NCBI RefSeq assembly: GCF_027943255.1
Contig: NC_072893.1
Span: 2,542,001 to 2,606,000 of the forward strand
Reading direction: 5' to 3'
Length of the DNA stretch: 64,000 nt
From: Anastrepha obliqua
Taxonomy: Eukaryota > Arthropoda > Insecta > Diptera > Tephritidae
Made by a program: the position numbers and the translations under genes. The notes under the pieces were generated by a model. That model made no database searches. It was not told the origin of the DNA and saw nothing but the letters and a program-made list of their open reading frames with translations. Shown piece by piece: positions 31,451-42,089 of this stretch. The first letter of the stretch is position 1, and the number at the start of each line of letters is the position of its first letter.

Positions 31451-33880
31451 CTTCGCCGGGGCCCGAAACATGGTAGTCTGCAGCACCAGATTCCAGCATA
31501 AAAAAATCCACCAAGCTACCTGGCTGTCCCCTGATCGAAAAACGCGAAACCAGATCGATCATGTTGTGATAGATGGAAGACACGCTTCTAGTGTATTAGA
31601 TGTACGTACGATCCGAGGACCCAACATTGACTCGGATCATTACCTTGTTGCAGCCAAACTGCGCACACGCCTCTGTGCAGCAAAAAACGTACATCTACCT
31701 ACGCAAAGAATGTTCGACATCGAAAAGCTGCAATCACAACAGACAGCCAGAAGATTCGCCACTCGACTCTCACTCCTGCTCTCAGAGAGCACTTCCCAAC
31801 AAACCGGCATGCACGAGCAATGGAGCAACATTTCTCGTTCCCTACGTACCGCCGCCGAAGAAGAAATCGGATTCCGGCGAGCCCGAAAAAACAATTGGTA
31901 CGACGAGGAATGTCATGCTGCCGCAGAAAGAAAGGATGCCGCCTATAGAGCCACGCTGCGATCGGGCGCAACGCGAGCCATGTGGGATCGCTACAGAGAG
32001 ATGAAAAAGGAAGAGAGACGTATTATCCGAAAGAAGAAACGAGAGGCCGAAATACGTGAGTGCGAGGAGCTTGAGATGCTGGCCAACAGGAACAACGCCC
32101 GAAAATTCTACCAGAAAGTTCGGCGGCTTACAGAAGGTTTTAAGACCGGGGCGTTTTCCTGTAAGAACAAAGACGGCGATCTGGTGACTGACGTACAGAG
32201 CAATCTTAAATTATGGAGGGAACACTTCTCGAACCTGTTAAACAGTGACAGCTGCGCATGTCCTAGAGAATGTGAAGATCCCGATACCCCAATCGATGAC
32301 GACGGAATTGTAGTTCCGTTACCCGACCATGACGAGGTGAGAATAGCGATAACGCGGCTAAAGAACAACAAAGCCGCGGGTGCCGACGGACTGCCGGCTG
32401 AGCTATTCAAACATGGCGGCGAGGAGCTGGTAAGGTGCATGCATCAGCTCCTATGCAAAATATGGTCGGATGAAAGCATGCCTGCCGATTGGAATTTAAG
32501 TGTGCTCTGCCCAATCCATAAGAAGGGCGACCCTGCAATTTGTGCCAATTACCGCGGGATTAGTCTTCTAAATATCGCCTATAAGGTTCTAGCGAGCGTA
32601 TTGTGTGAAAGGCTGAAGCCCACCGTCAACCAACTGATTGGACCTTATCAGTGTGGCTTCAGACCTGGAAAGTCTACCATCGACCAAATATTCTCAATAC
32701 GCCAAATCTTGGAAAAGACCCATGAAAGGAGAATCGACACGCACCACCTTTTCGTCGACTTCAAAGCTGCATTCGACAGTACGGAAAGGAGTTACCTGTA
32801 TGCCGCGATGTCTGAATTTGGTATCCCCGCAAAACTAATACGGCTATGTAAGATGACGTTGCTCAACACCAGTAGCGCCGTCAGAATTGGGAAGGACCTC
32901 TCCGAGCCGTTCGATACCAAACGAGGTTTCAGACAGGGTGACTCGCTGTCGTGTGACTTCTTTAACCTGATGTTGGAGAGCATCGTACGAGCCGCAGAAC
33001 TTAATCGCTCAGGCACAATATTTTATAAGAGCGTACAATTGTTGGCGTATGCCGATGATATCGATATCATCGGCCTTAACAACCGCGCTGTTAGTTCTGC
33101 CTTCTCCAAACTGGATAAAGAGGCAAAGCGAATGGGTTTGGTGGTGAACGAGGACAAAACGAAGTACCTCCTGTCTTCAAACAAACAGTCGGCGCACTCG
33201 CGTATCGGCACCCACGTCACTGTAGACAGTTATAAGTTCGAGGTTGTAAAGGACTTCGTTTATTTAGGAACCAGCATTAACACCGATAACAATGTCAGCC
33301 TTGAAATCCAACGTAGAATCTCTCTTGCCAACAAGTGCTACTTTGGACTAAGTAGGCAATTGAGCAGTAAAGTCCTCTCTCGACGAACAAAACTAACACT
33401 CTACAAGACTCTCATCATGCCCGTCCTGACGTATGGCGCAGAAGCTTGGACGATGTCAACATCCGATGAAGCGACGCTTGGAGTGTTCGAGAGAAAGATT
33501 CTGCGTAAGATTTTTGGACCTTTGCACGTTGGCAACGGCGAATATCGTAGACAATGGAACGATGAGCTGTATGAGCTTTACGACGACATAGACATAGCGC
33601 AGCGAATAAAGATCCAGCGGCTACGTTGGCTGGGTCATGTCGTCCGAATGGATACAAACGCTCCGGCTTTGAAAGTATTCGATGCGGTACCAGCTGGTGG
33701 TAGCAGAGGAAGAGGAAGGCCTCCACTGCGTTGGAAAGATCAGGTGGAGAAGGACTTGGCTTCACTTGGTGTGTCCAATTGGCGCCGGTTAGCACGAGAA
33801 AGAAACGACTGGCGCGCTTTGTTAAACTCGGCCAAAATCGCGTAAGCGGTTATCGCGCCAATTAAGAAGAAGAAGAAGAG
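31440..33880 (+). mobile_element. RTE-like LINE, 5'-truncated, with long open frame and GAA tail
   Basis: The element begins inside the endonuclease (in-frame IDFAGARN just before the ATG at 31470) and runs to a very short 3' UTR. TAA at 33843-33845 is followed by only about 19 bases before an AAG repeat (33864-33880). Short 3' UTRs with simple-repeat tails are typical of RTE elements. Positions 33827-33864 carry CTCGGCCAAA, a 17-base spacer able to fold (ATCGC/GCGGT) and CGCGCCAATTA, the same layout as the SINE 3' end. Loss of the front of the endonuclease makes this copy unable to move by itself. Confidence 0.85.
31470..33845 (+). CDS. Endonuclease (C-terminal part) plus reverse transcriptase, 791 aa open frame
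   Basis: Residues 1-60 are the end of an AP-type endonuclease: RKTRNQIDHVVIDGR and the catalytic SDHYLV (D56, H57). A basic linker rich in K/R/E follows (about 100-210). The reverse transcriptase includes NNKAAGADGLPAELFK, GISLLNIAYKVLA, QCGFRPGKSTIDQIF, FVDFKAAFD (D430) and YADD (Y527-D530). After the RT come LIMPVLTYGAEAW, LRWLGHVVRMD and RGRGRPPLRWKDQ. No stops occur across 791 codons, so the copy is recent, but the first half of the endonuclease is missing. Initiation at this ATG is not implied. Confidence 0.88.
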   Translation: MVVCSTRFQHKKIHQATWLSPDRKTRNQIDHVVIDGRHASSVLDVRTIRGPNIDSDHYLVAAKLRTRLCAAKNVHLPTQRMFDIEKLQSQQTARRFATRLSLLLSESTSQQTGMHEQWSNISRSLRTAAEEEIGFRRARKNNWYDEECHAAAERKDAAYRATLRSGATRAMWDRYREMKKEERRIIRKKKREAEIRECEELEMLANRNNARKFYQKVRRLTEGFKTGAFSCKNKDGDLVTDVQSNLKLWREHFSNLLNSDSCACPRECEDPDTPIDDDGIVVPLPDHDEVRIAITRLKNNKAAGADGLPAELFKHGGEELVRCMHQLLCKIWSDESMPADWNLSVLCPIHKKGDPAICANYRGISLLNIAYKVLASVLCERLKPTVNQLIGPYQCGFRPGKSTIDQIFSIRQILEKTHERRIDTHHLFVDFKAAFDSTERSYLYAAMSEFGIPAKLIRLCKMTLLNTSSAVRIGKDLSEPFDTKRGFRQGDSLSCDFFNLMLESIVRAAELNRSGTIFYKSVQLLAYADDIDIIGLNNRAVSSAFSKLDKEAKRMGLVVNEDKTKYLLSSNKQSAHSRIGTHVTVDSYKFEVVKDFVYLGTSINTDNNVSLEIQRRISLANKCYFGLSRQLSSKVLSRRTKLTLYKTLIMPVLTYGAEAWTMSTSDEATLGVFERKILRKIFGPLHVGNGEYRRQWNDELYELYDDIDIAQRIKIQRLRWLGHVVRMDTNAPALKVFDAVPAGGSRGRGRPPLRWKDQVEKDLASLGVSNWRRLARERNDWRALLNSAKIA

Positions 33881-34032
33881 TTATGGGTATGGCAATATAA
33901 AGTGGTCGAAAGTGAAAAAGTTCTTGTAAAAAAAAATATAATTCGAAAAATATTTTAAAAAAATTTCCTGATGTTAAATTTAATTGTTTATAGTTTTTTG
34001 CAAGTTCTAGTTTGATTTATGTATGTAAAGTA

Positions 34033-35109
34033 CGAGGTGTGCTCAAAAAGTATCGCTAATTTTGTGTTTTTTTCAAAAATTATTTATTTATTCATTAATA
34101 TCTATTTTGTCCCCTTCAACGTTTTTTCCAATCTTCGAAGCACTTCAAAAAATCATTTTTTTACCTTGTTCAGCTCCTCCTTCGATGCCGTCTTTATCTC
34201 GTCAATCGTAGCGTAGCGTCGACCTTTCATGGGCCTCTTCAGTTTCGGGAACAAGAAAAAAGTCACAGGGGCAAGATCTGGGGGATACGGTGGCTGTTGT
34301 GGCATCATTAGTGTGTTGTTTGTGGCCAAAAAGTCGCGCACAAGCAACGACGTGTGAGCAGGGCGTTATCTTGGTGCAAGAGCCAATTTTTGTTCTTCCA
34401 CAAATCCGAGCATTTCTGGCAGATTGCTTCGGGCAAATTGTGCATAACTTGCAGGTAATATTCCTTATTGACCGTTTTACCCTGTGGCAAGAACTCATGA
34501 TGCACAACGCCCCTGCAGTCGAAGAAAACGGTAAGCGAAACTTTTACATTCGACTGAACTTGGCGCGTTTCTTTCGGTATTGGTTCGTGCGACAACTTCC
34601 ATTGATATGATTGAGCTTCGATATGTCTAGGTCCTCAGCAACTTCTCTAACGGTAATTCGACGATTGGCCAAGACCATTTTCTTCACTTCATCAATTTTT
34701 TCGTCTATTGTTGAAGTGCTCGGGAGTCCGGCACGCGTTTCGTCGTTCACATCTTCTCGGTCTTCTGAGAACATTTTGTTCCACCGATAAACGTTGCTTT
34801 GGTCCAAAGTAACTTCTCCATATGATACAGTCAACATTCGGAATGCATCCGCGCACTTAATTTCGTTTTTCACACAAAATTTGATACAGATTCTTTGATC
34901 CATCTTTTTGAATAGGTAAAAGTCGAAGACTAACCGAAACACGTGCAAGCAAAGCAGCTGTCAACAATTAACTGAACATTCGAAATAGCCGAACTCGTCG
35001 GCATAAGCTAGAGACATGAATACGAACATGTCGCGACAAAAACATCGAAATTCGAATATACGTAACCTGCGAAAATTTAAAATTCGCGATACTTTTTGAA
35101 CACACCTCG
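34033..35109 (-). mobile_element. mariner (DD34D type) with both ends, internally deleted
   Basis: TA-flanked (34031-34032, 35110-35111), with ends CGAGGTGTGCTCAAAAAGTA and, in complement, CGAGGTGTGTTCAAAAAGTA; matching continues to about 30 bases. The minus-strand transposase starts MDQRICIKFCVKNEIKCADA (helix-turn-helix) and proceeds to TVREVAEDLDIS. It then continues in another frame with EAQSYQWKLSHEP, FFDCRGVVHHEFLPQGKTVN and LLHQDNA. After one more frameshift come LVRDFLATNN and PPYPPDLAPVTFFLF. The segment with the first catalytic aspartate is deleted, and the third-aspartate motif reads PVTFF instead of the usual P(S/C)DFF. Non-autonomous. Confidence 0.9.
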
Positions 35110-35111
35110 TA

Positions 35112-35244
35112 TATATAAAAAAATTCACATACAAAATTTCATAATATATAATTTGCTTTGCAGCGACGCTTTGTGATTCTTTATATAAAAAATAAGTTCT
35201 TCGTACCAAAAACTCCCCAAGTGTAAGTTTCTATTGAAATAAGT
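35112..35244. other. No gene seen
   Basis: Short AT-rich spacer. Confidence 0.5.
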
Positions 35245-35730
35245 AATGAGTGGACACGAGGGACATGAGTGAAATGAAATAGCGAACCATCTAGCTAAAA
35301 AGGGCAAACATGCCTCTAATTGGTCTTGAGCCTTTCTGTGGACTCACAAAGTGCCACATTAACTAACTTCTCAGGAGGTGGAACAAGAAGACATTCAGTT
35401 GAACACAGGCGAAATTCTAGCGACAAGCGAAGGAATTTCTGATAAAGTACTTTCGCTCAGCAGAGTAGACTTAAAACTTTTAACTGGTTGCTTTACAGGT
35501 CACTGTAGCCTGAGATGCCACTTAAACAAAATTGGTCCCTCGGAGACCATCTGCCGCTGATACTGTGAAATGGACACTGAAAATTCAGAACACATAATTT
35601 TTAAATGTCCTGAACTAGGCAAAAACCGGTTATACCACCTTGGTGGTAGTGTCGTGCTTCCAAATAAATTATGGAACAATGGACCTAAGAATGTGCTAAA
35701 ATTTTTAAAAAGCTTTAAAATATAGGGTAA
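35245..35730 (+). mobile_element. LINE 3' remnant: RNase H end and zinc-knuckle
   Basis: Frames give SGHEGHE-NEIANHLAKKG (RNase H C-terminal signature), then LSRVDLKLLTGCFTGHCSLR and HLNKIGPSETICR, then YCEMDTENSEHIIFKCPEL. The last two together form the C-x2-C-H-C zinc-knuckle of jockey-superfamily elements with RNase H. In-frame stops interrupt it. No tail or target duplication was identified. Confidence 0.72.
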
Positions 35731-37215
35731 CTCAACAGATTTGACCAATAGATCTCTTTTGGTAGCAGTGCGCAGTAGTTTTATAATAATAACAGTAATG
35801 CGTCGTACTAACTAATCCCTTGCCTTATGAATCGCGCTATGATTGTGTGAGTCACTTTCGATGAAAGCTGTATTTTTGGTCATTTAAGTATTTGCCCTTT
35901 AGAATTCCTTACTTGAATAACCAGAACAAGACATGACGTGTCTGATATGAGGTACTCATTTTAGTCACGGAAGTAGGATCACGGCTCCCACACGTTGTTT
36001 TAAGATGAAGGGTTAAATATAGCTCTTTTTTAATATTTCGGGGGATCTTTGCTAAGATTTTTTATCTAGAATCGGAATCTGCTGGGAAGGATATCGAAAA
36101 CAGTCTTTCCACACAAATTAGCCCGCCCTAATGAACCTATACATATAGGCACGCTTGTATACATACATATGTGGCAAAGCACAGTGTATATGTATGGAGT
36201 GTACTCGGAAGTTTGCTTTTAATGCATATTCATATTTGAGTATATTTATTTCGCTGATAATCGCACGAATCTCAGAAAGTTTCACATGCTAAATAATTAA
36301 GGCTTAAATATTTCTAATTTCTTTATTCATTGTAAACTTGAGAAAATAAGCTAAAAATACACATTAACGCAATGGATTATATTTTCGATGTTTGAACGAA
36401 TATTAATACATGCAATAAGTACACAAATAGTGCGATGCATAGATTCTAAATATGCAGTTGTGAAAGCTGAGTTTCTGCTACAATTTGTAGCTGACGTCTT
36501 GATTTGCTCTAAGTACTACTTTTTGCTTGCAGAGCTGTTCTCCGTGGGGTGTTGCCTACCAAGTTCAAGTTTTTTTAAAAAGATATTATGATTTGATGTG
36601 ACACTGAGATAAATAATTTCAGAATCTTTTATACTTAGCATTTATGTCAATTACATACATACATATCCACATTCGAACATTAGAATATGCGATATAAGAA
36701 GCCTTAATGATATATTTTAGCATACACAAAACACGTAGGAGAGAAAATGTAGCAGTGTTTACTTGTGACCAAAAGACTTTGCGTGTCCCACTACTTGTTT
36801 TGGAAGTACATAGTTAATCCTAGTCCTATTGATTGGCGCTCCTACCATTGAATGTCTCATGAGACTCTTTTTAACCTGATATTCCGATAGTAGTTGGTTG
36901 TATTGTAATCAAAACCTCGAATTTTCATGCTGATTCCAGTTGGCAAAAACGGGACAATGGTTTATAATTTTAACTGGGCCATTTTTTTCATGTAGCTACA
37001 TATTAGCTACTATAATAAAATATGATCAAGTATGATTGATATCCATGAGGATATGCAAAATACGAGACAATTTCTCTAATTAGGTATGTATATAATTGGT
37101 GGTCTGTCAGGGAATCTTGCACAACTCTTACTAAATTATAATTTTTGTTATGAATAGGATTTGTTAATGTAATAGGATTCCGCCAACATTAAGGCTTCCC
37201 CGAATCTCGTTTAAT
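35731..37215. other. No gene recognised
   Basis: AT-rich DNA with CATA repeats near 36170 and 36652. The frame at 36388-36591 has no motif. Confidence 0.4.
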
Positions 37216-37388
37216 GCCGAACGGTAGCTTGTTTTTTATGAGAAGTTTTTTCATGGGAGAAATACACTCGAAGATTTCCCATATAAATGACTTTTTCTAT
37301 GAGTTGGTGTTTCTTGGTCGAGGTTTCACACCTGGATACTACCAAATGGTAGATACACACCAACCCATTCAGCTGTAGCGGCAGCCTC
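37216..37388 (-). repeat. SINE fragment (head and first body part)
   Basis: On the plus strand GCCGAACGGTAGC, TTTATGAGAAGTTTTTTCAT, AAATACACTCGAAGATTTCC, GGTCGAGGTTTCACACC, and ACCAACCCATTCAGCT follow the reverse complement of the reference SINE. The 3' conserved end is missing. Confidence 0.78.
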
Positions 37389-37678
37389 TAATTACCCGAC
37401 AACTATTTACCTTTTTATGTATCCAAGGAAATTGAATTCTACTGCAGCTTTCCAATAAACTTTGTATTATTGTTGAACGTGACTTGCTTTTGGCTTAGGA
37501 GAAAAATACCCAAAGAAAGTCAATTATTTCAGCCCTGATCGGTTGCTATTACACAAAACCAGATACTACGCGGTCTAAAAAACTTCTTCTGAAAATCATC
37601 TTCATATAATTTCCCTACAATATATTGATAAGTGTAAAATTCGGTCCGGGCCGCACTTTTTATATACATTTAAATTGA

Positions 37679-37840
37679 GCTGGGTGTTAATATTTGGAAT
37701 CAGACAAACTCATAGGGAAAGAGAGTTATGTATAACTGTAACATCAGACGGATGAACGGAGGTTTTGCCTAATCTTTAAAAAGTGTGCATGGTTTTTACA
37801 GATGGGCTTAAAAGAATATATATGGCGGTGTACACCGCCC
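37679..37840 (+). repeat. Unnamed dispersed repeat (pair with 60165-60265) ending at a palindrome
   Basis: CAGACAAACTCATAGGGAAA and AGAGTTATG...TGTAAC...AGACG blocks also occur at 60191-60235. Downstream lies GGCGGTGTACACCGCC (37824-37839), a perfect 16-base palindrome, and later CAAGTTTCATTGAAAT and CGCACGGACGGACGC (near 38050-38110), words commonly seen in old dispersed repeats of insects. Family unknown. Confidence 0.5.
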
Positions 37841-38139
37841 ATTTTTTTTTATTTCATTGCGTCGTATTTATTTTATTGGTTGCATTATTTGTACCAAATA
37901 TGAATAAATTTTTTTAATTTTAATTATCACTACATCACTTTTTTTCTGTTTTATATACTGCCATTTTATGTGACGTGAGTGTGGTTATTGACCTATTTTA
38001 CCCATTTTCAATATCAAACTACCATAGACAAAGAGTGTTAAGCGTAACAAGTTTCATTGAAATATGTATATTATTTTTTGCTAGAGGTAAAAAACGCACG
38101 GACGGACGCAGAGAAACGGCCTAATAGATTCTTCTCAAA

Positions 38140-38720
38140 ATTGTCAGGCTTTTAGTACATGTATCTTGGGCGCACGCTCACTGTCTGCCAAGTTTTGTGG
38201 TAAGACTTGGAATACGAAAAAAATTCTGCACAAGGGAATTGCCGGACGTGTCCGTTAGAAGAGGTTGCAGTGCATATGGCCTGACTCGTTAATGGGCTGC
38301 TCGATTTATCGGACGTTCACGGCGTCCCACAAAAAGGACTAATGGCGGCAACTTCGAGGTGGCCAGTTAACATCACCGAAACGTCTGGGCTATATGGCAA
38401 TCGTCCAATTCCATTTATCAAAATGGCGTTTCCAGCAGCATTTTTAAAGAAAAATAGGCTAATGAAGCCACCGCTCTAAAATCCTTACAAAACTCATCTC
38501 TGAGGATGCAGGCTTTCCGGCGAACACGTACGGGTTTTCTGATCCCCGGATGCGATAGTTGTGCTTGTTATTATAGCCGCCAAGAGGACTATATTAAAAA
38601 GATGATTCTACGAGCAAACTATTGCAAACTTATTTCACATCGTTGTTATGATACTGGCTTTGCATGGAGAAATTTAGCGGGAAAGAGCTGTCACTGTGAC
38701 TATGGCAGCAAAGACTAGAC
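38140..38720. other. Unrecognised, less AT-rich stretch
   Basis: Positions 38160-38420 have noticeably higher G+C than the flanks and may be an old transposon or exon, but no frame on either strand gave a known motif. The plus-strand frame 38506-38718 is cysteine-rich (CDSCACYY, CHCDYG) without a regular spacing that would define a zinc finger. Confidence 0.25.
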
Positions 38721-39120
38721 GAATCAATTTTAGAATTAAAAATATAATCGAAATAATATAATCGAATATAATCGAAAAACAGGTATACTGGTGACATGTA
38801 ATATATTGAATTTCTTGCAAAGCCAATTCAATCAAAACACAAATGGTGTACCTACAATAACTTTATATTATCCATATCGTAACCATTTTTCTGCAGTGGT
38901 AATGACCCTTCGTAGAAAAGAAGCCGGCAATATAAATACAACAGTAAAAAGCGTGCAAGAAAATTAAGGATAATGCAGTACCAGTACGAGCTTGGCTGTC
39001 AGAAAGCTCAACAAATGGGGATTGTTGTATCTGGTCGGTGTTGGCAATAAAAACACGTACGACGGGGACACGTTTGTCGCACAATTGCATTTATTCACGC
39101 GAACGGAATGTAATTGCATG
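38721..39120. other. No gene seen
   Basis: AT-rich; the minus-strand frame at 38863-39090 has no recognised motif. Confidence 0.4.
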
Positions 39121-39144
39121 TAATTTCCTGCTTGTCAAACAACT

Positions 39145-40320
39145 GTGAACCAACACACACACGTGCACACTCATACAAATCTAAACGAAAGCAAAAATAT
39201 GTGAGCATGTGTGTGTACACATATGCGACAGTTGCGACAGCCATTTTCGAAACGGACATTGGACGAAGCACCAACTAAACCAACAACAAAACAAAAATAT
39301 CGCCATAAGTAAGCCGATTTTTCGGTAGTCGATACATGAACTGGAATGGGCGCATAAAATATTAGGGAAAATGTATCCACATGTACATGCATACATACGT
39401 ACATATATATGTGTATTGCAATAGACGACAAATGGGGGATTTATTTTCACAGTGTAGTTCTTTGCTCTCTGTCACACTTCTCGACTGGCGCCACTGTATG
39501 CCGGTGTGATTATCATCAACATAATCACACAGCAATAATATGAATTATAAGAGCAGTTACATGTGTGCATGTGTATGTGTTTATGTATGTATATATGAAT
39601 CCACATGTTCTATTAAAATCACAGCTTTACCCTTCATTATTTATATCATTGGTAAGGCAAAAACACATAGAGAAATACAAATGTACATACACTTTTGTAC
39701 ATTTGCTATATACATACATACATATATACTTGTACATGCCATAAATACTCACATATGGATATATGAATGTATACACTTACGGCGAGAAACACTTCATCGC
39801 CATGGAAATGTCTTCGCGTATTGCTTGTAATTGCGGAACAGATTCGGATGCGTCGAATGCACCAACATTATACGATCAGACAAATACGCACGTACTACAC
39901 ATGCACATACACATACGCACACTTTATACACACATTAATATGTGCATGTGCAAATTATTATGACGAATGTGTAATAATAAAAAATGCAACTACAAATACA
40001 GCTAGACCCATAAGTACTCCATTGCAAGGGGGGCAGTGGGCAAGGAAAATGGAAACTGGTTTCGAAATGAGTTTATTTAAGCTTGGTAAATTGATGTCGC
40101 CGTTGCTTTGAAGGGCAACTGTTATGTGTATGGGGACGGACCGAAGCGCTAATACAATTTGTCCATAATTACAGAGGAATACATGCAAACGAATTTATTT
40201 ATGTATGTATGTATGTATATGTATTTGAGAATATTTCTATGTGTAGGCCTTACAGGTCTCATTTGCCTTTTTAATTCAAGTTAAATATGTACATACATAC
40301 ATACATATTCTAAATGGGAA
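39145..40320. repeat. Microsatellite-rich region (CA/TG, CATA/TATG)
   Basis: Tracts include ACACACACGTGCACAC (39156), TGTGCATGTGTATGTG (39561), CATACATACATACATAT (39710) and ATGTATGTATGTATGTATAT (40201). The many short frames here (e.g. 39540-39830) are reading frames through these repeats and are not genes. Confidence 0.8.
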
Positions 40321-40759
40321 TTCACGGTAGAGGATCCACAATTTAGGAATAATAAATTATATTACCCAAATACCCCGCGTGCACGCTTAAGATGTCGATG
40401 TGGCAATGCGACATGCCCTCATCCACCTAGTTGAAACCACAAGTCGTCAAGTCTAGTCAATATTAAGAGACGGCCGAAAAACGTTGCTCACATAACTGGA
40501 TATCGCATTCAGTTAACGTTGAGTGCATCTTTGTAGAGAAAATTTACTGTACTGAGTCGTTCGATTCATGTTATTTTTATGCGGTATGCGAAGTTGAATT
40601 AATTTTAGTAAATATATAAAATTTTATACTTAAAACCTGCCAAATTGATATTTAAATTTCCAAGTATAAAACAGACCAGATACTTTTTGATATGAATGAC
40701 TTAATACAATTTTTTAAAGGGCGTTTAATTAAAAACTGCCCCCGTGACAGTTTGTGCGA

Positions 40760-41490
40760 CATTCCTGCCTAAGCAAGAGTATTTTTTATGTGGATGCGCC
40801 TGCAGGAAGACTGGCGTTTCCTTCGCTTTTTATCTATATTTTATCAGCTGGTCTTCAAAATTATAGAAGATTACTTTAAAAATTCCATGCACACATATAA
40901 TTCATGGCATATCCTTTCATTTTAATAACTTTTCTTAATGTATTCTGTATTGAAAAAAAACAATTTTCGAGTTCTCAAAGCTGATATCTCTGCCCATTTG
41001 AGTATCGCTGCTTTGACCTTTGACGTAAATTCGTGTTTCCCAAGTGCTCAATTGGATTGGTGACTGAGGTCGTTTTTCAAAAGCATTCGGGATATTATAT
41101 AATCTAAAGTTTCGTGAGCTGCATGTTTTTGAAAAGATATAATGACCGACAACCCAAGTTTTAAATTCTCCTTTATAGTTGAATATAAGGCCGTTGGTCC
41201 ATTTTATCACTAATAAATTGCATGTTGCTGACACCATTTGTACTCGGCATCCCCACCACATTACATTGACACCACCGAACTTAACTCAACTTCACATTCA
41301 CTTTTCGCCACACTTTATTACCACGATCTGGCCCAAAAACATTAAATTTAGTATCATCACTAAATATTACTTTTGACCAAAACTCGTTGTTACGATCACT
41401 GCATTTGAACTCCAATTAAGTAAATTTGGTTTAACTAAACTTTAAACTTTCACTGAAAAACTGGCCCTTAAACAAAATTTTCTGATCTCT
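40760..41490 (-). mobile_element. Decayed Tc1-like transposase
   Basis: The minus strand, with several frameshifts, reads SKVIFSDDTKFNVFGPDRGN (first catalytic aspartate of Tc1-type enzymes), VWRK, and WGCRVQMVSATCN. It then gives a diverged second-aspartate region, PNAFEKRPQSP/NPIEHLG (third catalytic motif, family norm SPDLNPIEHLW), and a C-terminal KMKGYAMNYM. No N-terminal DNA-binding part or terminal repeats were found. Confidence 0.65.
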
Positions 41491-41689
41491 GTTTTCAATA
41501 TACATATAATATTTATTGAAATTTTTTTCCTAATTGTGCGCCTTACTGTATGCAACATAATAGCCCAACTCTAGGCAAAGTAGTTAAAGCAGTTCAGCCA
41601 TAGAAACTAATTTGCCATTGCAGTTCTGCAGAGAACATAAATATAAAGGCAAAAAAGATCCGTTCCGCTACCAAAACTCGGAAAGAAAA

Positions 41690-41880
41690 TTCACCATCCA
41701 AAAACTAATTGGAATTTAAACGGATTCTAATTATTTCCAATTGAAAAGATGATAGATTTACAAGGCTTGCTTTTTAATTATGGCCAAAAAAGAATATTGT
41801 GAGGGGAGATTCGGCAGCCATTTCACATATACTCACACACTCGAGTCAGTCGTTGTTCAGACGGTAATGATGTGTCATTG
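41690..41880 (+). repeat. Unnamed dispersed repeat, longest copy
   Basis: The left part (ACTAATTGGAATTTAAACGG, ATTCTAATTA) matches 23534-23590. The right part (GTGAGGGGAGATTCGGCAGC, TCAGTCGTTGTTCAGACGG) matches the complement of 28288-28383. This copy therefore links both fragments into one family at least 190 bp long. No coding potential. Confidence 0.65.
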
Positions 41881-42089
41881 GTTGATTGTTTTCGTATATC
41901 AGCAACACAATCTTAGTTTTCTTGTAAACCCATACCAAGTGACGTCAGCACATCATATGATGGTGTCAAATTCGTTCAGAGGCGAATAACGGTATGTTAA
42001 AGCGCACATCCATAAAAATCTTTTCACCAAGGAATTGCATCCTCTAGTGTTTCTTTGTTATTTGGGTTCTGAACGGAGTTTTAATATCA

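Noticed and set aside
31470..33845. A host gene encoding a 791-aa protein
   Set aside because: It contains endonuclease SDHYLV, reverse transcriptase YADD and LINE C-terminal motifs, and a second copy lies at 45948.
30893..33880. Twin-priming inversion of a single LINE
   Set aside because: The inverted piece is also a C-terminal 3' end with its own GAA tail and is of a different subfamily, so it cannot be the missing 5' part of the plus-strand copy.
39145..39960. Several 66-114 codon frames on both strands
   Set aside because: They read through CA/TG and CATA microsatellites and have no conserved motif.
40196..40305. A CRISPR-like array of short direct repeats
   Set aside because: The repeats are 4-base ATGT/CATA microsatellite units with no unique spacers of constant length.
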